Shown: positions 20,846 through 33,690 of the stretch, in pieces | Numbering within the stretch: the stretch's first letter is position 1 | How the letters are laid out: every line of letters starts with the position of its first letter | Origin: Siphonodentalium dalli | Taxonomy: Eukaryota > Mollusca > Scaphopoda > Gadilida > Siphonodentaliidae | DNA: 64,000 bases | Assembly: GCA_032622095.1 (NCBI GenBank) | Contig: CP136066.1 | Location: forward strand, 96,493,319 to 96,557,318 | Reading direction: 5' to 3' | Notes under the pieces: generated by a model | Database searches by the model: none | What the model was told of the DNA's origin: nothing | The model's input: the letters and a program-made list of their open reading frames with translations, nothing else | Program-made: the position numbers and the translations under genes

Positions 20846-21452
20846 GAACTGTCAGTACAACAAGGCAAGACATTTCTGGACACTTTATAAGAGATAACTT
20901 TTTATAGGAAGACACGTGTGCATTATGTGCCTGATCTTATATAAAGCGCAACACATTAAGTTGCAAATGACCACATTACCGGTACGTGGGCAATGCTTCA
21001 AGAAGACTTACATACGAATCATGATTCACTGGATTGAATAATAACGACACATGTAAATTTCACAGAAAATACTGAATATCACAGTGTACGTGGGATAGAC
21101 TCAGATGACAACGATGGAGTCAATGACTACGAACGACTAACACCAGTCGTCCTAACTGTATATGTGTGACACTAAGCCCGTTATGATCTGCAATGTAGCT
21201 GTAAGCACCATTCAGTTGACAACAAGTATCAATAATCCAATAATTTAATATGTAGTCATATCAATCTTGTTGAGAATGTTTTCGTTAGACCCAACAGGCT
21301 GAATATTATCGGTGACATTATAAAGCCATTCGACACATCATACTTTTGCCAATTACTGTATCTTGTGGCATAACTTTATCGAAATATTGCATTTATTACT
21401 GATTGATACAGTGGGTCAAAAAGCTAGTGTTTAGTTTATCTTCATATACAGT
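20846..21452. other. No gene seen
   Basis: AT-rich unique sequence; no feature recognised. Confidence 0.4.
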
Positions 21453-21567
21453 ATGGCAGCACATGATCGCCAATTAGTGATATGCACTACCAAATTTCGA
21501 GCAAAATACGAAATTCTCAATTGGGTTCAGCTGAGTCCAGTGTTAAATTTTTATCGCCACTGTCCCA
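21453..21567 (+). CDS. Weak candidate first exon (unknown)
   Basis: An ATG (ACAGTATGGCAGCAC context) opens 38 codons (MAAHDRQLVICTTKFRAKYE onwards) that run into a consensus-like donor CCCA|GTAAGTATT at 21567/21568. Beyond the donor the sequence becomes T-rich and non-coding in character. No downstream partner exon was found and the protein is not recognised. It could be chance. Confidence 0.2.
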
Positions 21568-22160
21568 GTAAGTATTATCTTATCACCTCCAATTTTTTTC
21601 AAACTACGTTTAAGTTTCATTCTTATAAAGTTGTTTTTTTTTAGGAAAAATCCAATTTGCGCATAATAAATTATCATCTTACGAAAAATGGCGACATTTA
21701 TCCAATATACTGGCATATCCATAGAGTATGATGTTAAAATTTGATCGCAACTGTAGCCAACAAGAAGCAACTGATTACATCCAAATTTTCTGATATATCT
21801 ATGGTTCATACCTATAGTAGTTTCGAGCAATTTCAAACCGTACTGATCACCATCTACCAGATGGCACTCTCTATCATTTTATGTAAATACGAAACGCTCT
21901 CTAAATTAAGTCGATCCCGATTTAGGCTCCCCCCCCCCCCCCCCCCCCCAATTCAAGAATGGAAACAAGTCAATTCGAAAACACACCTAGTATAAATAAT
22001 ACATTTCACATCGCTTTTAACAAACAAAAAATGACTAAATGGCTGATTCGGTGATTTTGATTTTTACTGCGAGAAAAAATCAACAAGAGTCTGCTCATTT
22101 TGTTTATTTTTACTATTTTATACATTTATTCGATTGGATATACGTATATATCGTACCATC
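21568..22160. other. No gene seen; poly-C tract
   Basis: T-rich then mixed sequence with a C run at 21929-21949. Nothing else is supported. Confidence 0.4.
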
Positions 22161-22164
22161 TAAT

Positions 22165-23640
22165 TAGCTGCCAATCCGCACTCAATCGCGTCTTTTTTCA
22201 AATTAAAGTTTGTTTATTTATGATTGGAAGCATTTCTAACAGCTCTCCTGAATCAAATTCCGACGTTTGGAGAAACTTGTCAGTTGCACAGGGACGTGGA
22301 CACGTGGGTTGGTTGGTGTTTCAACCCCCATCCCAACTTGGGTTAATTGCCAAAAGTTGGAGATCTCATTCCTGACACAACCTTAGTTGGAAATTGACAT
22401 CAGCTATAGGTTGGAATTATTCGCATTGGATGATTTTCCAACCAGTAATTAGTGGGGAATTTTGGTATGAATTGGTCATCAGTTGGAAATTGTCTAATCT
22501 TAGGGTGTGTCAGGTTGGATATTTCCTAGGGGTGTGCAAATGGAATTCTGCGAACCTGGGAGTTTGGTGTCTGGTTCAAGGAGTATGCAGTTGGAAATTT
22601 GAAGGTGGACCCCCCCCCCCCCCCCCCCCCCCCTATGGGAACACTCTAGCCACGTCCCTAGAACTTGTTCGTGAGGGTATTTAATAAAAATTAATTGACT
22701 GACATTTCGACTATAGTCCTGCGACCCTAGAATAAGCTTTATTTTTATGTTTGTGCGATTGAGAGATGCAGTTCACATGCAATCAAGACCAGTCTTTGTA
22801 AACATGCACCCAGAGTCATATGGTTTCTATTTTATATGTGGGTATGTAGTTTACTCAAGACTGCCACAAGACCACAGCAATAGCTATATGTACCGGTACC
22901 TCAAAGCTTTATTTTCCAACTAATGCAGAGCACTTGGGCCACACAAGTGACTGTGGTCGATACTATACATTCAGAAACTGATGTGCGAAACGACTGCATT
23001 TAACGAAAAAAAAATTAAATATGGAATTGTTATAAGACTAGATAGTACATATATGTATCTGATAATCCATATATAAATATAATATAATCCTACTATTTCT
23101 CGAATAAGAAGGAACATATAATTACGAACAGTGTAGAAGATACATTCAGGTTTGTGTGAATTCGATCATACAATGATGACGTTATTCACCGAGTTTAGTT
23201 GAAATCGACATGTGTGCGGGCGACATTTTATGGATGGAATTATTTTATGAAATGGACATGAAGAAATTGACAGTGAAATTCACAAGCTTCGCCATCAACG
23301 GAAGGTCTCCCCCGGCGTTACTATCAGTAATGGCTAATTTCAGAAAAATTCTCCAAGTTTACACCCGACAGCACAAATTTTCTCCTTATATTAAATAATT
23401 TGATATGGATGGTTCATATTCTGCAACAATTTGTACCCTGCAAGGGACGGGTTCGTATGTTTTATTGGGTTTTAAAACTGCGAGGTGAGAAAATCTCGGT
23501 TTGTTTACATTATTAATGTTCTGATTCCGATTACGGAATCAGAATAAGATTACCACGAAATAACGATTACGGTCTGTTCGTTTACGGAACCATATTGTAC
23601 GGAGTGTAATCGGTAATCAATAATCGGAATCAAACCAAGA
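22165..23640 (+). repeat. Diverged, rearranged copy of the 33691-38408 element
   Basis: 22165-22640 follows the left arm of the 4.7-kb element (GTTTGTTTATT, TCCTGAATCAAATTCCGA, ACTTGTCAGTTG, ACAGGGACGTG, then the TTGGAAATT section and a C run at 22610-22633). 23455-23640 is an inverted match to 34850-35010 (AATCTCGGTTTGTTTACAT, ATTCCGATTACGGA). The 22700-23450 part is unassigned. Confidence 0.6.
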
Positions 23641-24198
23641 AATAACGCATCAGGCTATACTTCGTTTTCAGGTTTTTGCAGTTTTTGGACCAATTAACAA
23701 CCAGTCTATTCAAGAGGAGACATTCAGTAAACTTCCATATGAGTCACACAAACAATGGCAGACGACCGCTGTATAGTAAATTGCAAGTATAGGCAATTGT
23801 ATCAACTTCGAGACGAAAATCTGTTATTAAAATGTACTTTTACTTCCATGAAGTAGAAACTTAAGAAAGTTGTTGCCGAATTCGCCATTATAATGGTCCT
23901 TGTTATAATCGAACCAGCCGCCCGACTCGTAGTAGCCTGTCCCTTTCTGTCATACTGAGTCCGGGCCTCCATAAGTATATATGATATATTCCAGAAAATT
24001 ATCTCATAACAAATAAAATAGTTTTGTTTGTATTATACACAACATACAACACCGAAATACTATTGATGGTGTATGCACCATGCCATGCATGCATCATACT
24101 ATACACACACACTTACCTCGTTGAGGGTACCACGTTACTTCAGTGAGCTTGTCACGTGAAGATGCGAATTAACGCTCCAAAATTACTATTTCTTTGGC
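23641..24198. other. No gene seen
   Basis: Mostly unique AT-rich sequence. A donor-like GTAAGTG on the minus strand near 24116 lacks an open reading frame upstream, so it is not called as an exon. Confidence 0.35.
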
Positions 24199-25108
24199 TA
24201 AAACCAGCTAAGATATTGGGATAGCGAGATGCTATAGTTTTAGTACGAGAATGTCATGTTGCCATTTTGTTTGGCATGAGTTAAGCCCAGGGTTGGTGGT
24301 GGGAATTGTAGTCTATTTTACTCGATTGTTCTCAACCAATCATTATCTGATTATATATATATCGGAATGAGTGACATCTTATGGTCATAATGGTGTATAA
24401 TACTTTAACTTTCATGTTATATAACACATAGAATATTCCGGTTTATTAGGACTAACATCGGTTTGTTTACGTTTTAAACCGTAATGTACTCGGCTAAGTT
24501 CGGCTTCTATGCCGTCAATCGAATGCGCCCATACCAATCGAATATTACCCTTTACTCAACACCGTGTGCTGTTAAGATATTCCACCGCTACCGCTAGTAT
24601 GTGTTTATTTGTATTGTAAGTGGTCCTACATTACTTATTAGTTGAACATTTCTTAAACGGAACGTCTCGCGATATAAAAAAAAAATTTACTTAAAATTAC
24701 CGGGTATTAGTGATATAATTAATTCAATTTACGACCACTTTGTTTTGTTTATGTTTACCTTACGATTGCTAGAATATTTTCGCCGGAATATGCCGCTGTC
24801 ACTTCCTGAGGTCAATTAAATTCGCAACAATATGTCAACACTACGGTAAATGTCTCTTTTCACATTAAATTATCGTTGTCAATTGGCAACTGATGTGGGT
24901 TTCAGAACAAATATCATGTCTTCTACGGAATAAACCCATTTATTGTCGCAATTGTGATATGTGATTACATTTAATTGTGGTTTATGTGAGCTGGTCACTA
25001 ACGCGTAACTCATGTCATACACAAATGGTAACGGGACGTTCTCGCACTAAACTGGCATTCCGCTATCCCATTATCTTAGCTGGTTTTAGTACGAGCAGGC
25101 TTGGACTA
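24199..25108 (-). mobile_element. Diverged MULE-like copy, inverted
   Basis: The complement contains the terminal sequence TAGTCCAAGCCTGCTCGTAC, then AAAACCAGCTAAGATAATGG. Further matches are CACAATTGCGACAATAAA, CTGAAACCCACATCAGTTG and AACCGGAATATTCTATGTG in the same order as copy 1. The other terminus is truncated at TAAAACCAGC (24199) and joined to the 264-bp repeat family. It is older than copies 1 and 2, judging by divergence. Confidence 0.75.
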
Positions 25109-25885
25109 GATTTTGTCCAGAATTTTTTTTTTTTTTTTTAAATCAGAAGGAACCGTAACAAATCATTATTGAACCGTCACAAAACCGGCAATTGAATAAC
25201 TTCGGATGTAAGAATTCCTATATACAGCGACGAGACATGGGGAATCCATCGTGCTGACACAAAACAACCATAATCCGGCGTGTATATATATGTACGAAAA
25301 ATGGGGATGGTATAGCATTCTTGTTATATATACAATGTACGATGCTAACAGTACTGTTTGCTCTGAAATCCATGCCACGAATTCATCTTCTATGGAATGT
25401 AATTCGCCATGTCGTCCATATAGGTCTACAATCACTCGATGTATTCCGGTTCTATATACATATATCTGTTATGTATTGCATTGTACATTGCGTTGATAAG
25501 TTGGCTCTAATTGCGAATTCTCAATTTATGTCTGAGCACATCATGCAGCGTCCGATCCATAAAGGGAAGTAAACCAGTTAGACCAGTTGGAGTTAGAAGA
25601 ATTCTATATAATAACCCCACGTAACAAATTAACGTTTTCCAACTTCGGTTTCGATCATGATTCATGATTCACTTGCATGGCACTATATATATACACTGGG
25701 TGCATGGGGACTGCGACGGACTGAGAAATTGTTCGCGTCCGATAAATGCTATGATGACAACTGAAGTTAACACTGCCGTTATTAGTAGAGGCTTTTATGT
25801 ACTCCCGTGTGCATTTTATGATTATACTGCTGATATTGCTTGATATCCCAGGCACCCTTAGGCAGCAACCGATTGCCTTAGGCAG
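25109..25885. other. No gene seen
   Basis: AT-rich DNA with a T run at about 25123-25139; nothing recognised. Confidence 0.4.
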
Positions 25886-28800
25886 CTGGGTCGCGACTGG
25901 TTGATTTTATGACGTCATCAAGATAGCCCACATGCAACATTTCAGAGTAAATACTGAGTCAGTTTGATTAATAGCTAGTAGTGAATAGCTGATAGAAAAT
26001 TGAACAATCTCTATCTGTTGAGATAAAAATACATCATACTTCCCCTTAATAGAAAAAGTGGCTGCCATAATCCAAGATGGCCACTAAAATGGCGACCGAA
26101 TTTTGGAAAATTGATGAATTTTCACATTTTCCTCTTAAATCTTTAACGGATATTTGAAATTTGTAGCTAATAGCGACCTATATTTGAATAAATTATAATA
26201 TCCAACCAAAACTAACCAAACTTTGGGTCTTACTCCTACAAACTATCTTTAAAATGTAAATTCAAAAATGTGCTATGAAATTTTACCAAAATTATTTTCT
26301 GGTATTCTAGCCAAGTGTTAAACAGAAAATAGCTGAATTTGATAAAGAGAATGTAAAGCAATATTGAAATATGTGGACTGCCATATAATTACACTCAAAA
26401 TATTGCATATTCGTTCAAGATGGCTGCGAATATTGAGAAATCATCAAATATGTTAAATTTTCATTGATATCACTCCTAGGTTGGGGCATAGTGAGAACAT
26501 GCGAATATATTTGCTCCCTGTTCGCGACAGACCGTGGAGTACTGGTATACTTTGTAAATTTGGTGAACCATGTCTATTTTACCCCAGAATTCTGCAGAAT
26601 GATACCACAAAAATTTGATAAAATCATCATCATGGCAGCCATTGGCAGAGTGGGCACTGAGTCAGGAATGATATTTCACACAGAAAACGGAAAGGATATT
26701 TTCATCAATGATAGTATTGCATTAATCTTCCCTTGAAAAATAACATTTACCCAAAGACCAAGATGGTTGCCAAAATGGTGACCGAAAATATTAAACTTGT
26801 TTAATTGTCACACATGCCCCTTACACCATTTTCGGTTATTTGTAAACTGTAGCAATTAGGACTTGCTGTACAGCATATTATGTTCTAATTTTGGTAAAAT
26901 TTTGATGCCCATCTTCTGAAAAAAATCGCAATTTAACCAATGCACTTTGTAATTTCACAATATCCTGCTTCTCGTGGGTCTATGTTAATGTTTGGTAGAC
27001 ATTGGCAGAATTTTATTTTTAAAAAGTGTTCACAGTTTTATATATGGTTATTGTCATTCACGTATGCTTGAAATTTATCAATTTGAACTAAGATGGGCGC
27101 TAAAATGGCCATCAAACTCACAATTATAAATTGGACTAATGTTCACATATATCGCTTTTCAAATGTATATACCAACGTCCGTAGATATATTCGCCCAAAT
27201 TAATGAAATATTACCGTGTTGTGAATACGTTTGAAAAAAAATCGTTTTTAATTTACTTTCGGGACGCCAGGAACTCAAACTGAATATATGTGATCATTGC
27301 ACTGTGGGGGATATGCTCCTCGAATTTTCATTCCGCCCGAGCAAAGTCCGATTCCGTTGTGAAATTTTCCGGCAGAAAAACTTATAAAGACAGATATAAG
27401 ATAAGTTTGATAACATATTACGGTAATGTTTACCTCTAGCTTCAACAGATACATGTTCCCTAATCATGTTGTTGCCCAAAAAGCCAGCAAACTGTTGTAA
27501 TCGATTATTTATGTTTTCGCTCCGATTCCCCCTGTATGTTCCGTTGTCGCCATAGTATGTTCTACTGTCGCCCGAGCAATACTCTTCAGATTTCGACTAG
27601 AAACGTCCATTTTTCTGGCGATAAACGACTCCATGGAGCGGCCCTTAGCTTCTGTCTTCAAAATGATGACGAAAGTAAAGGGGCATGCAATCAGAATATT
27701 TATGCAGTACATTCTCATAAAATTATCAATGTTATCGATCAATGTTTTCATTTTCCTGATATAAACAGTATTCGTCGTTGGAAAATTTCCTACGTCAGTA
27801 TAATAACCAGTCGCGAATTTTACTTTGAAGACGTGTAGACAAGATGGCGTCCATCATGACCGCCGTTTTTCAGACCATACCCTAAGTCAGTTTATGCAAA
27901 GTATTACGGGAAAATCTCGTAAAATGTATACAAATGTATATATTTTCGTGAAGGCAGACAAAAAAATGACATTGTTTCGGGCAAAATTGAAACTCACCAT
28001 TTAAGATGGCCGCCCAAAATGGCCACCGGAAGTTGAAAATATGACGTTTTTTCACAAATATCTTCTAGATCAGTTCATACTATTTGAAACTGGTTGATTA
28101 ATATGACTTTATTTTGTATATTAACTGATCATTGGATCAATTAAATTTGCCTCAAAATCCGCGGTATAAAATTTCACAAAAATTACAATTGGGAATCTAG
28201 TCATATTTCAACAAGAAATGGACAAAACCTTGTAATATAAGTGAGGCATATCATTACCTATGAATATTCCAACTCAGTGGAACAATAATTCTTGCTTTGG
28301 CCTAAAATGGCTACCAAAATGGCCACCAAAATATGGAAAATGGCCAATGTTGCCCCAGGGTGTCCTGCAATAGCTTACAAGTTGTGGTTGATGTATAACA
28401 TTGGATATTCTGCATTCTATACATTGAATACTAACATGTCTGATACACCATGGATCGTTGTTACTATTGTTACCATTGGAATCACCGGAAATATTGGATT
28501 TTTCTATCACAAACTTGACATAAATATCGTAAAATATTCACTTTTCAGGGTTGGACCATTTTTTCAAGTAAATGCAACTATCTTTGGTATCAAAGGTGTT
28601 TATTGTTTTCGTCTATTTTTAATGTGTCACACTACGGTGTTTATAGACAAAATTGCTCAAATTGGCTTTAGTAGGGTCCTTTATGTACTTCCGTGGGAAT
28701 TTTTTGAACAAATGTAGAGACTATGATATTATGATAGGGTATCATTTACTTTGTCCGAAAAAGTTTGTTAGACTTCATTGGTCCGCGACTGGAGGGAATT

Positions 28801-29540
28801 ATGACGTCACAAAGATGACGGCATTGTCAGTTCAGTTCATATGTAGGGTTGTCCTAAGAACTGATGGATTCTGCGCATATTTCTTAATTGTTATACATTT
28901 TTTCCAGTAAGGGCAATTCATCAATAGTAGTTATCAAAGTACAGTACCCAAATTCACGGGGAAATGTTATTCTAGTCAAAGATGGCTGCCAAAATGGCAC
29001 CAGAAAATCAACAATTTAGCGATTTTCAAGAATCTCATGTAAATGATCTTCCGTTTGGTAGCGACTGCGAATTGTGACAATTCAGTGTTTTCTTATTTCT
29101 TCAGCAGTGTAGTGCATCAATTTTATTGTACAAAACATGTTCGATCTGTCAAAAATCCACTTTAGACAATCGAATTATTGCATTTTGTCAAAAAAAATTC
29201 CGATATTCTAGCAATAGATTTCAAGAAATGAGCGGAATTCAGTGAGGGAAATATTCGTGCCACATTCGGAATTATTATCAAACTTCAACAGAACTGTTCA
29301 ATTTCATCCAAGATGGCTACCAAAATGGCAGTCAAAATACAAAAGTCAGTGTTCGTTACACCACCAAATGTCGCTCTGGCATTCCATCATGGGTTAGTCG
29401 GCTACTTTTCAGTAAATGCGAATAGCTTTAATTTCTTATGCAAATTAACGGATGTCCTATACTGCATTCGTGTCATCTCTTCAAATTTCCTGATATTAAG
29501 TGAGATGGGAGTTGAAGAGAAAATCCAACTCTCTATGTGA
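25886..29540 (+). repeat. Degenerate ~335-bp array with AAGATGGC landmarks
   Basis: The repeat edge carries TCGCGACTGG followed by a TGACGTCA-type palindrome (25886-25925, again at 28790 and inverted at 33655-33690). AAGATGGC-like words followed by AAAATGGC recur near 26069, 26419, 26758, 27088, 27841, 28004, 28303, 28979 and 29310; many spacings are 300-350 bp. ORFs across the array, such as one at 28292-28717, follow the repeat words and are not called as genes. Confidence 0.6.
27294..27751 (-). pseudogene. Relic of a mobile-element (transposase-like) protein
   Basis: On the complement, the stretch with RSMESFIARKMDVSSRNLKS then TEHTGGIGAKT is followed, after a frame change, by NNMIREHVSVEARGKHYRN, then YICLYKFFCRK. 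The order FxxxK-x-DVSSRTLK, GG, HxxxxxARxxHY, Y-L-FC is familiar from uncharacterised transposase-like proteins in invertebrates. Two frames and a stop between the blocks mean it is not functional. Part of the adjacent DNA (27301-27350) is repeated inverted at 41545-41605. The exact family is not known. Confidence 0.35.
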
Positions 29541-30470
29541 AATTAGAAAGTATGTGTAGACCTCCATCTTAGCTTGAGGGACAAATTTTATCTCAATGTC
29601 TTGCCTTCTGTGCTATACTCTAGGCCAGAGTACTAATTGAGAAATAATGTTGGTTACCATATCAAATGCAATTGATGATGCAGATAGGCTTTGGTGTTAG
29701 TTCTTTTCGTGACATCTCCTCAGTAGAAAATGCCTATAGCATATATGCATATATGAAAGCAATACATAACTATTTATTGTGATATCTATGAGGTGTACTT
29801 CTCAGCTATACCATTTTCTTGGCAAGCAAGAAATAACACATCCTTGTTTACAAAACACAAACAATAGTAGAATTAATTATATGGCTGTCATTTGGCCTTC
29901 TTGTCTCAATAATATATGCCATGTAACCTTGAATTAAATTTGCACGGTAACACAATTTGAACCTCGTTTTGCTGAACTTGACATGTTCCAATCGTATTGA
30001 TAACCACGACATATCAAAATAGAATAGACCCCCATATGTGGATAATACATTCGTAAAAGGGGTAGCGTCCCATATCAAGATTGAAGTGATATATTGTGAA
30101 TATTGTGGAGACCTTATATGACGTTACTATATGTTAGTGACATCCCAGGACATGTTTATTCAGTTGAAATGAATATTATCATGCACCAGGCTAGATCCCC
30201 GATACCAGGCGAAGTGTGTGTCTGGTGCTTGTCTTTCCTCGTGTTCAGTTAATTGAATACGAAAGATGTCTTGGTATGAAGACAGTAGGAATGTTATGGA
30301 CCATTGATAGTATACAGCAAATTGATTTCTATGATTTAGGCATAGAGGTTTAGTGGGGACAATGCATTGCGTTTGTACAGTTCAACGGGAAAGTGCTTAT
30401 TGGCAATGGTTATGATTTTGCTGCCGGTCCCAATTGATTAATGATTATTTTGACGTTTATCGAAATCAAC
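29541..30470. other. No gene seen
   Basis: AT-rich sequence flanking the hAT-like insertion; no repeats or ORFs recognised. Confidence 0.4.
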
Positions 30471-30478
30471 AGGGACTG

Positions 30479-31639
30479 CAGGGTTGGGGATAATCGTAAT
30501 CAGTAATCGTAATCAAAGTAATCGATTACAAAATTTGGAGTAATCGTCTGTAATCAGTAATCCCATTTTTTTATTACAAGTAATCGTAATCGATGACTTT
30601 CAAATGTACCTGTAATCATGATTACATTTTGATTACTTTTTGATTACTCTTACTAAAATATCCATATGGCTGTCTATTGGATACGCATAGTCTCATACTG
30701 TAGTACTGTGGAGTGTGCACAGATACAAACAACATATCAGAAAGTTAGTACAATTGTTTCATGTGTGTTGTTAGTGCTACACTGTGTACATTCTGGAAGT
30801 GGACACAGATAACATACAATTACTGAAATGTTGAATACAGCTTGTACGGCAATACACTTATGATACAGACAATGAAATGTCCTAATAAGAATAAAATAGG
30901 CTAGCCAACTTCTATAAGGATTAAATATTATTGGGAATGCTGTAGACAATGACTGTAGAGTCACACTTGTACAATAGGGCTAATTAACTGAACAAAGAAG
31001 GTGTGATGTACATCGGTAGACCTAATTAGCTGGTTTGTCATTGACTGCACTCATGAGTTAAGCCTCATTTAATCCTAATCAGGATATCAACTGAATGGAT
31101 GATCATCAAATAAATCTTAGTGTTATTTTCATTGCTCGTTATTGAATCTAAAATAACATGCGAATAATTTATAATTGTTTCTAATGATAGCTTCATAAAT
31201 AGTATGGGCTAGTTTCAATGCATGTAAGAAAAATATATTAAAAATAAATTCACATAAATAAATACACATAAAACATAATATATTCCCAACAAGTTGTGGA
31301 CAACTTCATGGTGAAACCTCACCAATACATGTAAATGTAAAAAGTCTATGTGTTTATTGCTTGTTTTTTCTATATTGTTTCAGTCGTTTCTTGTTTCCAT
31401 GTTATGTAGTGATGTTTTTATTCAATCAAATTTGATATTTTAATTTGATTTATTTCATTATTTATTCCTATGCGATCAAAATGATTGAAAACTAACAATT
31501 GTAATCATATGTAATCAAAAAGTAATCGATTACATTTACTAAAGTAATTGTAATTGTAATCGATTACATTGGGGAAAAAAGTATTCAGTAATCGTAATCG
31601 TAATCATGTAAATCAAAAGTAATTGGAATCGTAATCCTG
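30479..31639. mobile_element. Non-autonomous hAT-like element
   Basis: An exact 8-bp duplication AGGGACTG flanks it (30471-30478 and 31640-31647). The ends begin CAGGGTT (left) and CAGGATT (right, complement), as expected for hAT termini. Clusters of GTAATC/GATTAC words lie just inside both ends (30487-30655 and 31500-31636), typical of subterminal transposase-binding repeats. The 1161-bp body has no gene. Confidence 0.8.
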
Positions 31640-31647
31640 AGGGACTG

Positions 31648-32800
31648 CGCAACTGCTCTGCATATCCAACCCTGCAGTTTAGATTACGAAAGAATGTGAA
31701 TGGTAAATGTAATAGATATGAGCCAAAACTAGACAGGCGATACTTATTATATCACTAATTCCTGTGTTTTGACGAGCTGTACGGACACAAGGTGGGAAAC
31801 GGGTGTAGAATCCATTGGTAGTGATGGGTCTTGTGGTGGCATGTCATCAGTTTGATTTATTATGTCAAATATACTCTGGAATCCAGGTTCTGAATACTGA
31901 ATGACATAATGGGGCAAAGTAGTCCACTAACTTCTTACAACACAATGTGAAGTAATAGTTGGAGTTAATAACAGCTCGTGCTGGGCCATGTTGATTCTGA
32001 GGCAGAACGTTATGAACCAAAGGAAATGAAGGAAGTTGAATTAGCACGCGTAACTATGAAGGCGGCCATGGTTCACTATAATAATGGCTGTAATACAAGT
32101 GAATATATTGCTTGAGTTCTGGTTCAAATGTATCACGATACAATCTTGGTCGTCATATTAATGCACATGTGGAAATGTACCAGTACTTAGTATGAACTGG
32201 TGACAAGAAGCAGTTTAAGCATAAGGCAATCATAAACATTTCTTCCTCTAGATATATCTCTGGCAGAATGGTAGAAGCAATCAACTTGTGTCGATTTCCC
32301 ATTCCAATTACCAAGAGTACCGATACAAGGATTCATTTTACGAAGACTGGGCTTTTATAGCTATTATTTCAGAAAACTGGCGGTATACATGTACCATGGT
32401 GAAATGGATTAAAGTATAGCTATACTATCCGAATAAGACCCCGGGCGATCTCATTGTCTAAGCCAGTCACTGTTAACTATACACAGTAATCTGATTGAGT
32501 CCGTCGATAGACCTTTTGGTATACGAGTAGATATACTCAATCGTTATCGATATGCATGAACGTATGGCGATCAAATGCATCAGTTGGCTCTGGTAGCCGA
32601 CAGCGCCTGAAGTTGGCAGCTTCATTATTCTCTCCACATACCATATTGGTATCTTTTAAAATATTTATATAATATCAGAATCGAATTTGGCACACGTCCA
32701 TATACTTATCTTGCTTGAACATATATTTTTGTTTTATATAGTGAACGGTACGTTCTCACCGAAAGCCCATGTATGATAACGATTTGCGTATGTGTAATTC
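31648..32800. other. No gene confidently seen
   Basis: Mostly unique sequence. On the minus strand 32480-32660 is open in two frames without a clear splice context, so it is left uncalled. Confidence 0.35.
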
Positions 32801-32814
32801 TTACACGGTGGGAT

Positions 32815-33690
32815 ATATTGCCGCCACATTGGCGGCCATCTCGATTACAATAAGATATCAATAACTCCGGATTACCTAAATAGGAATACATTCATGCATA
32901 TATCTAACACCGATATATCGTTCTCCTGTAGTGGACAAGTTGTTTGGTGTATAAACAAATATAACGTTCGGCGAATTTTTACGATGCTTATTTTAGAAAA
33001 TAATTGTCATGCGAACTCGCATTTTGAGTCATTGCAATAAGACAACTAATAGGAATGTGTCATAACATGGCGATTATTTATTTGGAAGAAGCAAATTAGT
33101 CTACTTCATTCTCCTTCTACATGAATTTTGGCCGCCATCTTGGACTAAGTTGACAGTGTCTGGATCCAGTTAGATGTAGATACCTTATGTCTTATGTAAT
33201 GATCCTACTCATTTCCAATACCGATTAATTCAAATTTTCTTTAAGGAAATAGTTATAATATACAAAAGTATATTATAGCGAAAATTCATACCACTTCCTT
33301 TAAACTATCGGATTTGGAGAAGAAAATCAAGGTTATGATCCGAGAAATCAATTATTTTGATGTCTAAGTGATTCATTAGCAAGAATAAATATAGATATGT
33401 TCTCTAATCGTCACCAGTTCGATACAATCGGAAATGATGTAGGCGACTTATATGGAAAATCATAAATTATCCCACATTCGGTCGCCATTTTGGCGGCCAT
33501 CTTTGATCAGGAGGACAAATTTTTATACATAAATATAACATGGCCTCACACCATACACTTTTCAAAAGGATTGTCATATATTTTATATCACAATTATATT
33601 TTTATCATGAAATCCAACAATAGCGAACTTAAGAAAATGAGCATGGTGGCCATCTTTGTGACGTCGTCAGACTACCCAGTCGCGACCCCA
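32815..33690 (-). repeat. Inverted part of the AAGATGGC array
   Basis: GGCGGCCATCTCG, GCCGCCATCTTGG, GCCATTTTGGCGGCCATC and GGTGGCCATCTTTG occur near 32832, 33130, 33485 and 33650. These are the reverse complement of the 25.9-29.5 kb landmarks. The edge carries GACGTC and CAGTCGCGACC, mirroring 25886-25925. Together they bracket 25.9-33.7 kb as one inverted arrangement. Confidence 0.6.

Noticed and set aside
24118-24190. Minus-strand exon before a GTAAGTG donor
   Set aside because: All three frames contain stops; at most an untranslated exon, with no further support.
28292-28717. A 141-codon plus-strand ORF in the AAGATGGC array
   Set aside because: It begins in the repeat word itself, has no domain, and lies in a degenerate satellite; chance opening is more likely.
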